Part shown: piece by piece, positions 7,647-15,518 of the stretch
How the letters are laid out: the number at the start of each line of letters is the position of its first letter
How positions within the stretch are numbered: position 1 is the first letter of the stretch
NCBI RefSeq assembly: GCF_040719375.1
Contig: NZ_JBFDTP010000002.1
Span: forward strand, 2,480,001 to 2,544,000
Direction: 5' to 3'
Length of the DNA stretch: 64,000 nucleotides
From: Clostridium sp. AN503
GTDB lineage: Bacteria > Bacillota > Clostridia > Lachnospirales > Lachnospiraceae
The notes under the pieces: generated by a model
The model's database searches: none
Seen by the model: the letters and a program-made list of their open reading frames with translations, nothing else
Told to the model about the DNA's origin: nothing
Program-made: the position numbers and the translations under genes

Positions 7647-8348
7647 TTACTGTGCCCGGAAGTAATATCCTACGCCCCACTTGGTATGCACGTACTTGGG
7701 ATCGCTGGGGCTTGGCTCGATCTTCTCTCTCAGCCGCCGCACATGCACATCCACCGTGCGCACATCCCCGGACTCGGAAGCCTTATTCCCCCACACAAAA
7801 GTCAGCAGGTTTTCCCGGCTGTACACCTTGTTGGGATTGCACACCAAAAGCTCTAAAAGATCAAACTCCTTTGCAGTCAGATTGATCTCTTTCTCACCGA
7901 TAAACACCTGTCTGCCTTCCCGGTCCAGCTTTAAATCCCCGGCTGTGACCACCCGGTTCTCAGACTGGCCGGAACGCCTGGATTTCTTGGAATTGCGGCG
8001 CATGATAGCCTTGATCCTCGCTTTCACCTCCAGGATATTGAACGGCTTGGTGATATAGTCGTCAGCGCCGTACTCCAGCCCCAGGATCTTATCCATATCC
8101 CCGCCCTTTGCCGTCAGCATGATGATCGGCATCTCAGAGAACTCCCTGATGGCCTGGCACACCTCAAACCCGTCAAACTTCGGGAGCATCACATCCAGCA
8201 GCACCACATCGTATTCCTTCTGCTTTGCCAGATTGATGGCCTCCTCCCCGTCATATGCACAGTCCACTTCCATGCCGTCCTGTTCCAGGCTGAAGCGGAT
8301 CCCTTTTACAATCAATTTTTCATCGTCAACTACCAATATCTTTGCCAT
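7647..8348 (-). CDS. OmpR/PhoB-type response regulator (orphan)
   Basis: A 233-residue two-domain regulator. The receiver has the acidic pair Asp8/Asp9, phosphoacceptor Asp52 (VLLDVMLP), Thr79 and Lys101 (ITKPFN). The C-terminal winged helix contains LTAKEFDLLELL and ends with VDVHVRRLREKI and WGVGYYF. All residues needed for phosphorylation are present. GAGGAGAGAAT precedes the start. No histidine kinase gene adjoins it on either side, so its partner must be encoded elsewhere. Confidence 0.93.
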   Translation of the reverse strand: MAKILVVDDEKLIVKGIRFSLEQDGMEVDCAYDGEEAINLAKQKEYDVVLLDVMLPKFDGFEVCQAIREFSEMPIIMLTAKGGDMDKILGLEYGADDYITKPFNILEVKARIKAIMRRNSKKSRRSGQSENRVVTAGDLKLDREGRQVFIGEKEINLTAKEFDLLELLVCNPNKVYSRENLLTFVWGNKASESGDVRTVDVHVRRLREKIEPSPSDPKYVHTKWGVGYYFRAQ

Positions 8349-8438
8349 ATTCTCTCCTCTATCCCAACCGTGATGTCTCTTCCAGTGCTCTCGTGCCGCG
8401 CCACACGGTGATGTCTCTTCTTATGTTCCCGTTATGAC

Positions 8439-9227
8439 CTACACAGTAATGTCATCTTTTATCTTCTGAAATGCTGCGTCTTTGATCCCGGACACCTTCA
8501 TGATATCCTCAATACTTTCAAATCCGCCCCGCTGCTGCCGGTAACGGATGATATCCTCCGCACGCGCCTCCCCGATTCCCCGCAGGGTCATCAGTTCTTC
8601 TTTTGAGGCGGTATTGATATTGATCTTTGTATGGGCAGTATCCGCGTTCTCACCGCCCGGAATGATGATCCCCCCGCTGCTGTAAATACCGCCGCCTGGA
8701 AGGCCGGCCGCCACGCTGTCCTGCGCCATAGCCTTATCCGGCACCTGGACCTTCATGCCGTCCCTGACCGGTTCCGCCAGATTGAGAAAGCTCTCCGCCG
8801 CATCTGCGGTAAATCCGCCCGCCAGCTCCACTGCCTCAAAAACCCGCTGGCCCTCTGCCAGCTCATAGACTCCCGGACGCTGCACCTCGCCGCACACATG
8901 TACAAAGCATGTCTGTACCGGGCTGGATTCTGTACTTCCATCTCCTGCCGTCCCGACTTCCTCCTGGCTTTGTCCGCCGCTCCGGCTATCTCCGGACAGC
9001 TCTGCTGATCCGGGTTCAGACCCCTTCGCTGATCCATGTCCAGACGCCTCTGACGATCCGGATTCAGACGCCTTTGAAGCTCCGTCTTCCGTTTCGCTCT
9101 GCAGCTCCTCCGCATGGGATATCCCCACAGGCTCACCGCCCAGGCTGCAGCTATAACAGCACCCGACCGCCAGCACAAATACTGCTAACGCCAGCCACTT
9201 CACCATACCAGATATTCCTGTTTTCAT
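8439..9227 (-). CDS. comEA: ComEA-like helix-hairpin-helix DNA-binding protein with SLBB domain
   Basis: A 262-residue protein with an N-terminal membrane segment, a serine/glutamate-rich linker (about residues 45-105), an SLBB domain (HVCGEVQRPGVYEL onward) and a C-terminal helix-hairpin-helix (NINTASKEELMTLRGIGEARAEDII and related second half). ComEA receives incoming DNA at the cell surface during natural transformation. The start at 9227 is chosen because AGGAG lies 8 bases before it; an ATG at 9233 is too close. Together with the pilin-like genes at 53-56 kb it hints at, but does not prove, a DNA uptake pathway; comEC is not in the window. Confidence 0.88.
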   Translation of the reverse strand: MKTGISGMVKWLALAVFVLAVGCCYSCSLGGEPVGISHAEELQSETEDGASKASESGSSEASGHGSAKGSEPGSAELSGDSRSGGQSQEEVGTAGDGSTESSPVQTCFVHVCGEVQRPGVYELAEGQRVFEAVELAGGFTADAAESFLNLAEPVRDGMKVQVPDKAMAQDSVAAGLPGGGIYSSGGIIIPGGENADTAHTKININTASKEELMTLRGIGEARAEDIIRYRQQRGGFESIEDIMKVSGIKDAAFQKIKDDITV

Positions 9228-9327
9228 GTTCATCTCTCCTTTTCCGAGAGAATCCCAAAATCAGCCTACTACTATTCTACCGAAATCCCCCTGCAAATAC
9301 AAGCGGTATTTTTGGCAAATATTTCTG

Positions 9328-9595
9328 CTTGAGTTTCCGCATTTTGCAGCGGCAGCAGTCGGGGGATCAGACAGCACGGTTTTTGTGACTTTGCAGGTTT
9401 TTAGAAGATGTTAGCCCTCAGGATTTTCTGTTCTGGAAGCGGAAGGGGTTGTCTGAGCGTTAGCGAGTTGCCCCTTCCACTGGCAGGTTTTTAAGAAAAT
9501 CCTGAGGTCTTACAGCTTCTTAGAACCGAAACCGGAACAAAAACCGTGCTGTCCGATCCCCCGCCTGCCGCCGCTGCAAAATGTGGAAACTCAAG
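9328..9595. repeat. Long imperfect hairpin (268 nt, 59-bp outer arms)
   Basis: Positions 9328-9386 and 9537-9595 are inverted copies with 55 of 59 positions complementary. Inside them a second pair (about 9401-9430 with 9493-9523, sharing CTCAGGATTTTCT) and an apical GGAAGGGG/CCCCTTCC pair (9441-9448 with 9471-9478) continue the same fold. The result is one rod-like structure from base to tip. Three of the four outer mismatches become G-U wobbles in a minus-strand transcript and one in a plus-strand transcript. It lies between divergent comEA and thiT and contains no gene I can support. Confidence 0.75.
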
Positions 9596-9654
9596 ATATT
9601 TCTGCGCTTGACATCTGATCCTCCATGGAGTATACTTCCGTTTGAAACGAATAT

Positions 9655-9797
9655 ATCACGCTAGGGGAGCCTTTACTGGCTGAGAAAGATGCAGATTCCA
9701 TCTGACCCTCACTACTTGATCCGGTTCATACCGGCGTAAGGAAGCTTAATACTTCAAGGTAGTCCCCTCCTGTGTACACCACAAAGGAGGATTTTTT
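9655..9797 (+). promoter_or_regulatory. TPP riboswitch (THI element) controlling thiT
   Basis: The thiamine pyrophosphate aptamer is clear: CTAGGGGAGCC, GGCTGAGA, ACCCTCACTACTTGATCCGG, ACCGGCGTAAGGAAGC in order (9661-9746). Downstream, CCTCCT (9766-9771) can pair with the Shine-Dalgarno AGGAGG (9785-9790), while TCCCCT (9763-9768) is also complementary to AGGGGA (9663-9668) within the aptamer. The layout predicts translational control: ligand binding occupies the aptamer strand and leaves the anti-SD free to mask the ribosome site. The aptamer is certain; the switching model is inference. Confidence 0.95.
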
Positions 9798-10451
9798 ATG
9801 TCTATTGTTACCCCAGACGGCGGTCTGACCACATTTGGTTACATATTGTGCATCCTTGCCGCCCTCATCCTGTTTTTGATCGCAGGCCTGATCTCCAGGA
9901 ACCGAAAAACAAAGCTGTCCACCAAACAGCTGGTATTCTGCGGAACCGCCATGGCCCTTGCTTTCGTCGCTTCCTACATAAGGATATTCCATATGCCTTA
10001 CGGCGGCTCCGTCACCCTGTTCAGTATGCTGTTCATCTGCCTGATCGGCAACTGGTACGGCATTGGGGTTGGCGTCCTGACCGGGCTTGCCTACGGGATC
10101 CTCCAGTTTTTGCAGGAACCGTTCGTGCTCTCCCTGTTCCAGGTCTGCTGCGATTACGTGCTGGCATTTGCCGGGCTTGGCCTGGCCGGCGCTTTTGCAA
10201 ACTCGAAGAACGGGCTGGCAAAAGGCTATCTTCTCGGTATCCTGGCAAGGGGATTTTTCCACTCTCTGGGGGGATACCTGTACTGGATGGATTACATGCC
10301 CGAGGATTTTCCGCAGGCCATAACCCAGCTATATCCGATTGTTTACAACTACTCCTACATTCTGGCGGAAGGCGCGTTGACCCTGATCGTGATCGCCCTG
10401 CCCCCGGTCCGGAAAGGGCTTGACCAGATAAAGAAAATGGCGCTGAGCTGA
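9798..10451 (+). CDS. thiT: Energy-coupled thiamine transporter substrate-binding subunit ThiT
   Basis: A 217-residue S-component of an ECF transporter. It is strongly hydrophobic with about six membrane helices and an extra N-terminal helix. The region FHSLGGYLYWMDYMPE and nearby aromatic residues match the thiamine pocket of ThiT. It would work with the shared EcfAA'T module, which is not in the window. AAAGGAGG precedes the ATG, and the TPP riboswitch upstream confirms the substrate. Confidence 0.94.
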   Translation: MSIVTPDGGLTTFGYILCILAALILFLIAGLISRNRKTKLSTKQLVFCGTAMALAFVASYIRIFHMPYGGSVTLFSMLFICLIGNWYGIGVGVLTGLAYGILQFLQEPFVLSLFQVCCDYVLAFAGLGLAGAFANSKNGLAKGYLLGILARGFFHSLGGYLYWMDYMPEDFPQAITQLYPIVYNYSYILAEGALTLIVIALPPVRKGLDQIKKMALS

Positions 10452-10486
10452 CAGATCCGCCCCTGCGCCACAAACAATAAAAAATG

Positions 10487-10542
10487 AAAACACCTGTAGA
10501 CTTCGGAAATCATGCTTTTCCCGATGCCGCCACAGGTGTTTT
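10487..10542. terminator. Bidirectional terminator between thiT and the small convergent gene
   Basis: AAAACACCTGT (10487-10497) pairs with ACAGGTGTTTT (10532-10542) around a 34-base loop, with A/T runs on the outside of both arms, so it can serve both converging genes. Confidence 0.65.
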
Positions 10543-10777
10543 ATTTTTTAAGCTGCTTTATCAGATAATCCCTCGCCTCATTCCCATCCCGGAAAGAGCC
10601 CTGATTTCTCCCAAGCAGGTAATTGATCGCATCCCGCCACTCTGCCAGAGAGTACTCCTCCGCACTTACCGCAGTAAGATGCTGCGCCAGTCTGTCCCAG
10701 CAGCAAGCCATCCGCAGATCTGACAGATACAGTATGCCCATCTGCTCCGCTAAATTCTCCAACAATCCCCGGCTCAT
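10541..10777 (-). CDS. Small hypothetical protein (78 aa), XRE-linked
   Basis: A 78-residue mostly helical protein beginning MSRGLLENLAEQMGILYLSD. I do not recognise the family. The start at 10777 is chosen because GGAGG lies 6 bases upstream. It is transcribed divergently from an XRE regulator, from a strong promoter with a dyad at the -10 region, and it ends at a bidirectional terminator. The 3' portion carries EWRDAINYLLGRN, reminiscent of small accessory proteins in which an alpha-helical bundle is expected. Confidence 0.6.
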   Translation of the reverse strand: MSRGLLENLAEQMGILYLSDLRMACCWDRLAQHLTAVSAEEYSLAEWRDAINYLLGRNQGSFRDGNEARDYLIKQLKK

Positions 10778-10802
10778 TTTTATCCTCCGCATTTCGTACA
10801 GT

Positions 10803-10850
10803 ATTAGAGTATATTACTCTAATTATAGTGTAATCTACTCTATAAGTCAA
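10803..10850 (-). promoter_or_regulatory. Promoter and palindromic operator for the 78-aa gene
   Basis: Minus-strand TTGACT (10850-10845), 17-bp spacer, TATAAT (10827-10822). A palindrome, ATTAGAGTA-tat-TACTCTAAT (10803-10823), begins at the -10 box and covers the start-site region; a related half-site, GTAATCTACTC, lies at 10829-10839. The adjacent divergent XRE protein is the obvious candidate to bind it. Confidence 0.65.
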
Positions 10851-10904
10851 TAATACCTCCAAACTTCTGTATAATTTGAGTTACTATTCATCCGTCCCTT
10901 GGTC

Positions 10905-10953
10905 TGTGCAGAAATATGTGTAACACTCAGGTTATTATGCGCAGTTCTGCACA
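10905..10953. promoter_or_regulatory. Inverted repeat upstream of the XRE gene
   Basis: TGTGCAGAA (10905-10913) and TTCTGCACA (10945-10953) are perfect 9-bp arms, enclosing a small dyad GTGTAACAC (10918-10926). The element lies about 50 bp ahead of the XRE start and could be a regulator site or a transcript hairpin. Confidence 0.45.
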
Positions 10954-11001
10954 AACTGACACCGAGTGCATAGTGACGCAATTTAACTATGAGGTGGAGT
11001 C

Positions 11002-11226
11002 ATGACTTACTATGAAATGATCAGGGAGCTGCGGGAGGACAACCGCTATACGCAGAAAGCTATTGCCGAAATCTTAAGTATCGGCCAGCGCACTTATTGC
11101 GATTATGAAAGCGGGAGGACCCGGATTCCCGTAGAAAGCCTGATAATCCTTGCGCGTTTTTACAATGTGAGCCTGGATTATATCTGTGGTGTGAGTAATA
11201 TAAAAAAAGAATTTCCCAAGATTTAA
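11002..11226 (+). CDS. XRE-family helix-turn-helix regulator
   Basis: A 74-residue single-domain Cro/C1-type DNA-binding protein. The helix-turn-helix is visible as YTQKAIAEILSIGQRTYCDYESGR (residues 18-41), followed by IPVESLIILARFYNVSLDYICG, a hallmark of this family. There is no other domain. GAGGTGGAGTC precedes the ATG. It faces the 78-residue gene across a 224-bp region with two dyads and probably regulates one or both promoters. Confidence 0.9.
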   Translation: MTYYEMIRELREDNRYTQKAIAEILSIGQRTYCDYESGRTRIPVESLIILARFYNVSLDYICGVSNIKKEFPKI

Positions 11227-11275
11227 AAATACCAGAAGGCCGAATGCTCCTTAGCATCGCACCTCTGGTATTTTT
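11225..11275. terminator. Bidirectional terminator between the XRE gene and metH
   Basis: AAAAATACCAGA (11225-11236) pairs with TCTGGTATTTTT (11264-11275), giving a 12-bp stem with T-runs on both strands between converging genes. Confidence 0.75.
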
Positions 11276-11297
11276 CATTCGGCAGACGCTTCTTTTA

Positions 11298-13796
11298 TCA
11301 GCTCCCGAACACTTCTTCCGCATAATTCACAGACGCCATGGCATCACGGCAGTAACGGTCCGCTCCCATGGTCTTTGCATATTCCTCCGTCAGCACTGCT
11401 CCGCCCACCATGACCTTTGTCCAGGGCGCAGCCTGGCGCAGCTGCCGGATCGTGGCTTCCATGCTGGGAACTGTGGTCGTCATCAGAGCGCTTAAGCCCA
11501 CCAGCTTCACCTGCCGCTCAACCGCAGTCTCTACGATGGATTCCGGCGGTACGTCCTTCCCTAAATCCAGCACATCATAGCTGTAATTTTCCAACAGGAC
11601 CTTGACAATATTCTTGCCGATGTCATGGATATCCCCCTTCACGGTCGCAAGGATAATGGTACCTTTCTTCTCCTGCTTCTGACCGCTTTTTGTCATCGCA
11701 TCCTTTATGATCTCAAATGCTGCCTTGGCCGCCTCCGCGCTCATAAGGAGCTGCGGCAAAAACAGGGTGCCATTCTCAAACCCCCTGCCTACAAGATCCA
11801 GGGCCGGTATCATCTGCCCGCTTATGATATCCAGGGCATCTTTGGACTCCAGAAGGACACTCACGGCTTTTGCTGCCTGTTCCTTCAGCCCCCGCTCAAT
11901 GCTGTTTCTTAAAACTGCGCCCGCATCATCCGTACCCATGCTGTCTGCGCCGTCCGCTGCCGCATTCCCGCTGCCGGTTCCTCTGCCCACTGCACCAGTG
12001 CGCGATCCCATCTGCCCCGGCGCGCCTGCCGCCTGTCCGCGGACCGCACTCTGTCCCAGGGTCGCGGCCTGCCCGCCGTAAACCTGGATATACTCTCCAC
12101 ATTGCGCATCCATGCCCATCAGCGCACGGAAGCTGTAATACGCGCGCATCATCGCCTCTGAGTTGGGATTGATGATCGCGGCGCTCAAACCATTCTGCAT
12201 TGCCATCGTAAAGAATGCCGCATTGATGATCTCCCGCTGAGGCAGGCCAAAGGAAATATTGGACACGCCCAGGATCGTCTTTCCATGCAGCTCATCCCGG
12301 ACCCTGCGCAGGGTCTCCAGAGTCGTTATGGCTCCCTGGCTGTCGGAGCTGACCGTCAGGCACAGTGCATCGATCAGGATATCCTCCGGCCCGATGCCAT
12401 ACTCCGCCGCAGTCCGGTAGATCTTTTCCGCCACGCGGATCCGTCCTTTTGCAGTCTCCGGGATTCCTTCCTCGTCAAGGGCCAGTGCAACCACCACGCC
12501 GCCGTACTTCTTCACCAGAGGGAATATGGCGCGCATGGATTCTTCTTTGCCATTCACCGAGTTGATGAGCGGTTTGCCGTTGTAGATGCGCATCGCCTGC
12601 TCCATCGCCACCGGGTCGGAAGTATCCAGCTGCAGGGGAAGATCGATAATGCTCTGAAGCTCCCGTACCACCTCCACCATCATAGACGGTTCGTCGATCT
12701 CAGGCAGCCCCACATTCACATCCAGCACATGAGCTCCGTGATCCTGTTGGGTCACGCCCTCCTTCAGGATATATTCCAGATTGTGGTCCCGCAGGGCCTG
12801 TTTGAATTTGGACTTTCCGGTGGGATTGATCCGCTCTCCGATGATGACCGGACTGCCGCCGATCTCCACCGCCTGGGCGAAGGAAGCCACTACCGTGCGG
12901 CTCTTTTTTGCCACCGGAACCGGTGTTTTCTCCCGGCACAGCTCCACCAACTTCCGGATATGCTCCGGAGTAGTTCCACAGCAGCCGCCCACGATCCGCG
13001 CCCCCATATCCACAAGCTCCGCCATGGTCTGTGCAAACGCGTCCGCGTCGATATCATAGACAGTATTTCCATGTTCACTGCGCGGCAGGCCCGCATTGGG
13101 GTTGACGATCACAGGGATCGAAGAAACCGCCAGGATCTCCTTTAAGGTATCCTTCATCTGTACCGGGCCAAGGCCGCAGTTCATCCCCAGCGCATCCACA
13201 CCCAGCCCTTCTAACATCGCCACGATAGATGCGGGGCTGCCGCCGGTCAGAAGTTTTCCGCGCTCATCAAAGGTGACCGTCACGAATACAGGAAGGCTGC
13301 TGTTCTCCTTTGCCGCCAGCACCGCCGCCTTGGTCTCATAGCTGTCGCTCATGGTCTCGATCAGGATAAGGTCCACCCCTTCCCTGACAGCAATCTCGAT
13401 CACTTCCTTATAAATCCCGCAGGCATCCTCAAATGCCAGATCCCCCAGGGGCTTTAAAAGCTTCCCGGTCGGCCCCAGATCAAGCGCCACATATGCCTGT
13501 TTTCCGCTGAGGCGTATGGCCTCCTTCCCATTGCGGATTGCAGCGGTAATGACCTGCTCCAGGCCATATTCTGTGCCTGCGTGATATTTTAATGAATCCA
13601 CGCCAAAGGTATTGGTGGTCACAATATCCGCACCGGCTTCCAGATACGCCCTGTGAATATCCACCAGTACTTCCGGGTGGCTGATGTTCCATGTACCCGG
13701 CAGCTCCCCCGGTTTTAATCCGTTTGCCTGCAAAAGACTCCCCAATCCTCCGTCGCAGAACAGGATCCGGTTCTGCATTTCCTGTAAAATATCCAT
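11298..13796 (-). CDS. metH: Cobalamin-dependent methionine synthase (lacking activation domain)
   Basis: An 832-residue enzyme that transfers a methyl group from methyltetrahydrofolate to homocysteine through cobalamin. Domain order: homocysteine-binding barrel (about 1-290; Zn cysteines in GMNCGLG and GGCCGT), folate-binding barrel (about 310-565; INPTGK, DVNVGLPE), four-helix cap (about 630-700) and B12 Rossmann domain (about 705-832) with the cobalt-ligating DIHDIG. The C-terminal reactivation domain is absent, as in many Clostridia; it is encoded by the next gene upstream. Residues about 573-627 form a Gly/Ala-rich linker not typical of the family. AAAGGAGACATC precedes the ATG. Confidence 0.95.
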   Translation of the reverse strand: MDILQEMQNRILFCDGGLGSLLQANGLKPGELPGTWNISHPEVLVDIHRAYLEAGADIVTTNTFGVDSLKYHAGTEYGLEQVITAAIRNGKEAIRLSGKQAYVALDLGPTGKLLKPLGDLAFEDACGIYKEVIEIAVREGVDLILIETMSDSYETKAAVLAAKENSSLPVFVTVTFDERGKLLTGGSPASIVAMLEGLGVDALGMNCGLGPVQMKDTLKEILAVSSIPVIVNPNAGLPRSEHGNTVYDIDADAFAQTMAELVDMGARIVGGCCGTTPEHIRKLVELCREKTPVPVAKKSRTVVASFAQAVEIGGSPVIIGERINPTGKSKFKQALRDHNLEYILKEGVTQQDHGAHVLDVNVGLPEIDEPSMMVEVVRELQSIIDLPLQLDTSDPVAMEQAMRIYNGKPLINSVNGKEESMRAIFPLVKKYGGVVVALALDEEGIPETAKGRIRVAEKIYRTAAEYGIGPEDILIDALCLTVSSDSQGAITTLETLRRVRDELHGKTILGVSNISFGLPQREIINAAFFTMAMQNGLSAAIINPNSEAMMRAYYSFRALMGMDAQCGEYIQVYGGQAATLGQSAVRGQAAGAPGQMGSRTGAVGRGTGSGNAAADGADSMGTDDAGAVLRNSIERGLKEQAAKAVSVLLESKDALDIISGQMIPALDLVGRGFENGTLFLPQLLMSAEAAKAAFEIIKDAMTKSGQKQEKKGTIILATVKGDIHDIGKNIVKVLLENYSYDVLDLGKDVPPESIVETAVERQVKLVGLSALMTTTVPSMEATIRQLRQAAPWTKVMVGGAVLTEEYAKTMGADRYCRDAMASVNYAEEVFGS

Positions 13797-13857
13797 GATG
13801 TCTCCTTTATTTCATGTCAGTATTTTCTCACAGCCACAGCCGCATTTCTCCGCCGTC

Positions 13858-14505
13858 TTATCTGCGGTAGGCACAGTCTTTCTTCCCGCACGCCTCGCAG
13901 CCCTGCACGGTGCAGTTTCGCGGCAGGCGGCTGGCCCCGATCACAGCCGTCACCGATTTGGACGGCGCCATCAAAAGGCTGTCCGTCAGCGTGACGCCGA
14001 TCCGTTTTCCCAGCTCCAGCGCCGGGACGAGCTGACGCTGGCACTCCAGGGGGAAATCCCCATATCCCGGGCTGAAACGTGGACGCAGATACCAGCCGGT
14101 TTCCAGATATTCCTGCTTGAGCGCTTCATTTTTTTCATCACAAAAGGTCTCCAGCATGGCGACGGACGCCGCCTGAAGGACCACCGCCCTGCTCATCTGG
14201 ATCTTCCCATAACGCTGAAGCAGCACATCCACCTGGCTTCCCAGGGTCGCCGCAAACAGGATCACCTTTTCACAGTCCTTCAGATTCCGCTCCAGGCTGC
14301 GGCTCTCTGTCTGAAAACAGGTCATATCCAGCAGATGCCCCTCTATGGAAAACGGATACTCCCGCCAGACAGCCCTCGGCGCGGCAGTCTGCTCCAGCTC
14401 CCGCTCACAGGATTCCATAAGTTCTTTTACATTGTCCGGGATCTCCTGCCCTCTGTGGCCCAGATACCGCAGGACTTCCCGCTCATTCCATTCAAATCGC
14501 TCCAT
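13858..14505 (-). CDS. Methionine synthase activation-domain protein
   Basis: A 215-residue stand-alone version of the S-adenosylmethionine-binding reactivation domain normally fused to MetH. The segment RPRFSPGYGDFPLECQ corresponds to the SAM-binding RPAPGYxACPDH-type region, and the C-terminal QGCEACGKKDCAYR is cysteine-rich as in other clostridial copies. It would support reductive remethylation of oxidised cobalamin on the split MetH. The start at 14505 is favoured by GGAG seven bases upstream; the ATG at 14535 has its purine stretch too close. It sits between metF and metH. Confidence 0.88.
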   Translation of the reverse strand: MERFEWNEREVLRYLGHRGQEIPDNVKELMESCERELEQTAAPRAVWREYPFSIEGHLLDMTCFQTESRSLERNLKDCEKVILFAATLGSQVDVLLQRYGKIQMSRAVVLQAASVAMLETFCDEKNEALKQEYLETGWYLRPRFSPGYGDFPLECQRQLVPALELGKRIGVTLTDSLLMAPSKSVTAVIGASRLPRNCTVQGCEACGKKDCAYRR

Positions 14506-14562
14506 CTCAAGTCTCCATAAGCCTTCCCTCTGCATCCTCCGCCGCCCTGCCCCGCCGCAGCT

Positions 14563-15417
14563 CTACAGGATCTCCGACAGGCTCGCCTGGATTTTAGCCG
14601 CCACATCCGGTTTGTTCATGGAATAAATATGTATCCCGTTCACATGATTGGCGATCAGGTCGATGATCTGCTCCGTGGCATAGGCGATGCCCGCCTGTTT
14701 CATAGCCGCCGGATTGTCCCCGAACCGGTCTACGATCGCTTTGAACCGGGTTGGCATATAGGTGCCCGACATGGAAAGGATACGGCTGATCTGCGCGGCG
14801 TTGGTCACCGGCATAATGCCCGCGATCACCGGCACCGTGATTCCGCGCTCCCGGATCCGGTACAGATAATTATAGAGGATATTATTGTCAAAAAACATCT
14901 GGGTAGTCACAAAATCACAGCCCGCTTCCACTTTTTCTTTCAAATGCTGGATATCTGCGGTCTTGTTTGCCGACTCCACATGGCCTTCCGGATAGCAGGC
15001 CGCGCCAATGCAGAAATCCCCCGCCGCTTTGATCTCCGCAATCAGCTCAGAAGCATATTTATAATCATGCTCCACTCTGCCGTCCTTCGGAATATCACCC
15101 CGAAGCGCCAGCACATTCTCAATATTGTGAGACTTCAGCTCTTCTAAAACCGCATGGACCTTTTCCCTGGTAGATGACACGCAGGTAAGATGTGCAAGGG
15201 GCGTCACACCCTGTTTTTTAACGGAAGTCGCAATATCCACCGTATACCGGCTGGTTCCGCCGCCCGCGCCGTACGTCACGCTCATAAACGCAGGCCTCAG
15301 CTTGGCGATCTCCAAAGCTGCCGTCTCCACGGATTCGTATTTGTCCTCTGTCTTCGGCGGAAACACCTCAAAAGAAAGTGTCGGCTCCCCCTGTGCCAGG
15401 ATGTCTTTGATCTTCAT
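14563..15417 (-). CDS. metF: Methylenetetrahydrofolate reductase
   Basis: A 284-residue flavoprotein that makes the 5-methyltetrahydrofolate used by MetH. Visible motifs are FEVFPPKT near the N-terminus, SVTYGAGG, the folate site LALRGDIP and QMFFDN. The start at 15417 is chosen because AAGGAGAACAGCAATT precedes it and MKIKDIL is the expected N-terminus; the frame continues upstream to 15522 without support. First gene of the metF / activation / metH operon. I see no SAM riboswitch or T-box in the 100 bp ahead of it. Confidence 0.95.
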   Translation of the reverse strand: MKIKDILAQGEPTLSFEVFPPKTEDKYESVETAALEIAKLRPAFMSVTYGAGGGTSRYTVDIATSVKKQGVTPLAHLTCVSSTREKVHAVLEELKSHNIENVLALRGDIPKDGRVEHDYKYASELIAEIKAAGDFCIGAACYPEGHVESANKTADIQHLKEKVEAGCDFVTTQMFFDNNILYNYLYRIRERGITVPVIAGIMPVTNAAQISRILSMSGTYMPTRFKAIVDRFGDNPAAMKQAGIAYATEQIIDLIANHVNGIHIYSMNKPDVAAKIQASLSEIL

Positions 15418-15518
15418 AATTGCTGTTCTCCTTCTTATGTCTTTTCTTATCCTCTGATGTCTATTATTTCTCCGCTGGAGCATTAGAGCAGTGAATGCAT
15501 TGGCCTGCCTTCTGCCGG

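Noticed and set aside
9723..10262. Minus-strand frame over the thiT leader
   Set aside because: It overlaps the TPP riboswitch and thiT on the opposite strand and has no domain or ribosome site.
12285..13145. Long plus-strand reading frame opposite metH
   Set aside because: It is a shadow of the minus-strand metH codons, with no ribosome site and no recognisable domain.
15418..15518. SAM riboswitch or T-box ahead of metF
   Set aside because: The gap is only 100 bp and lacks the conserved S-box or T-box words.
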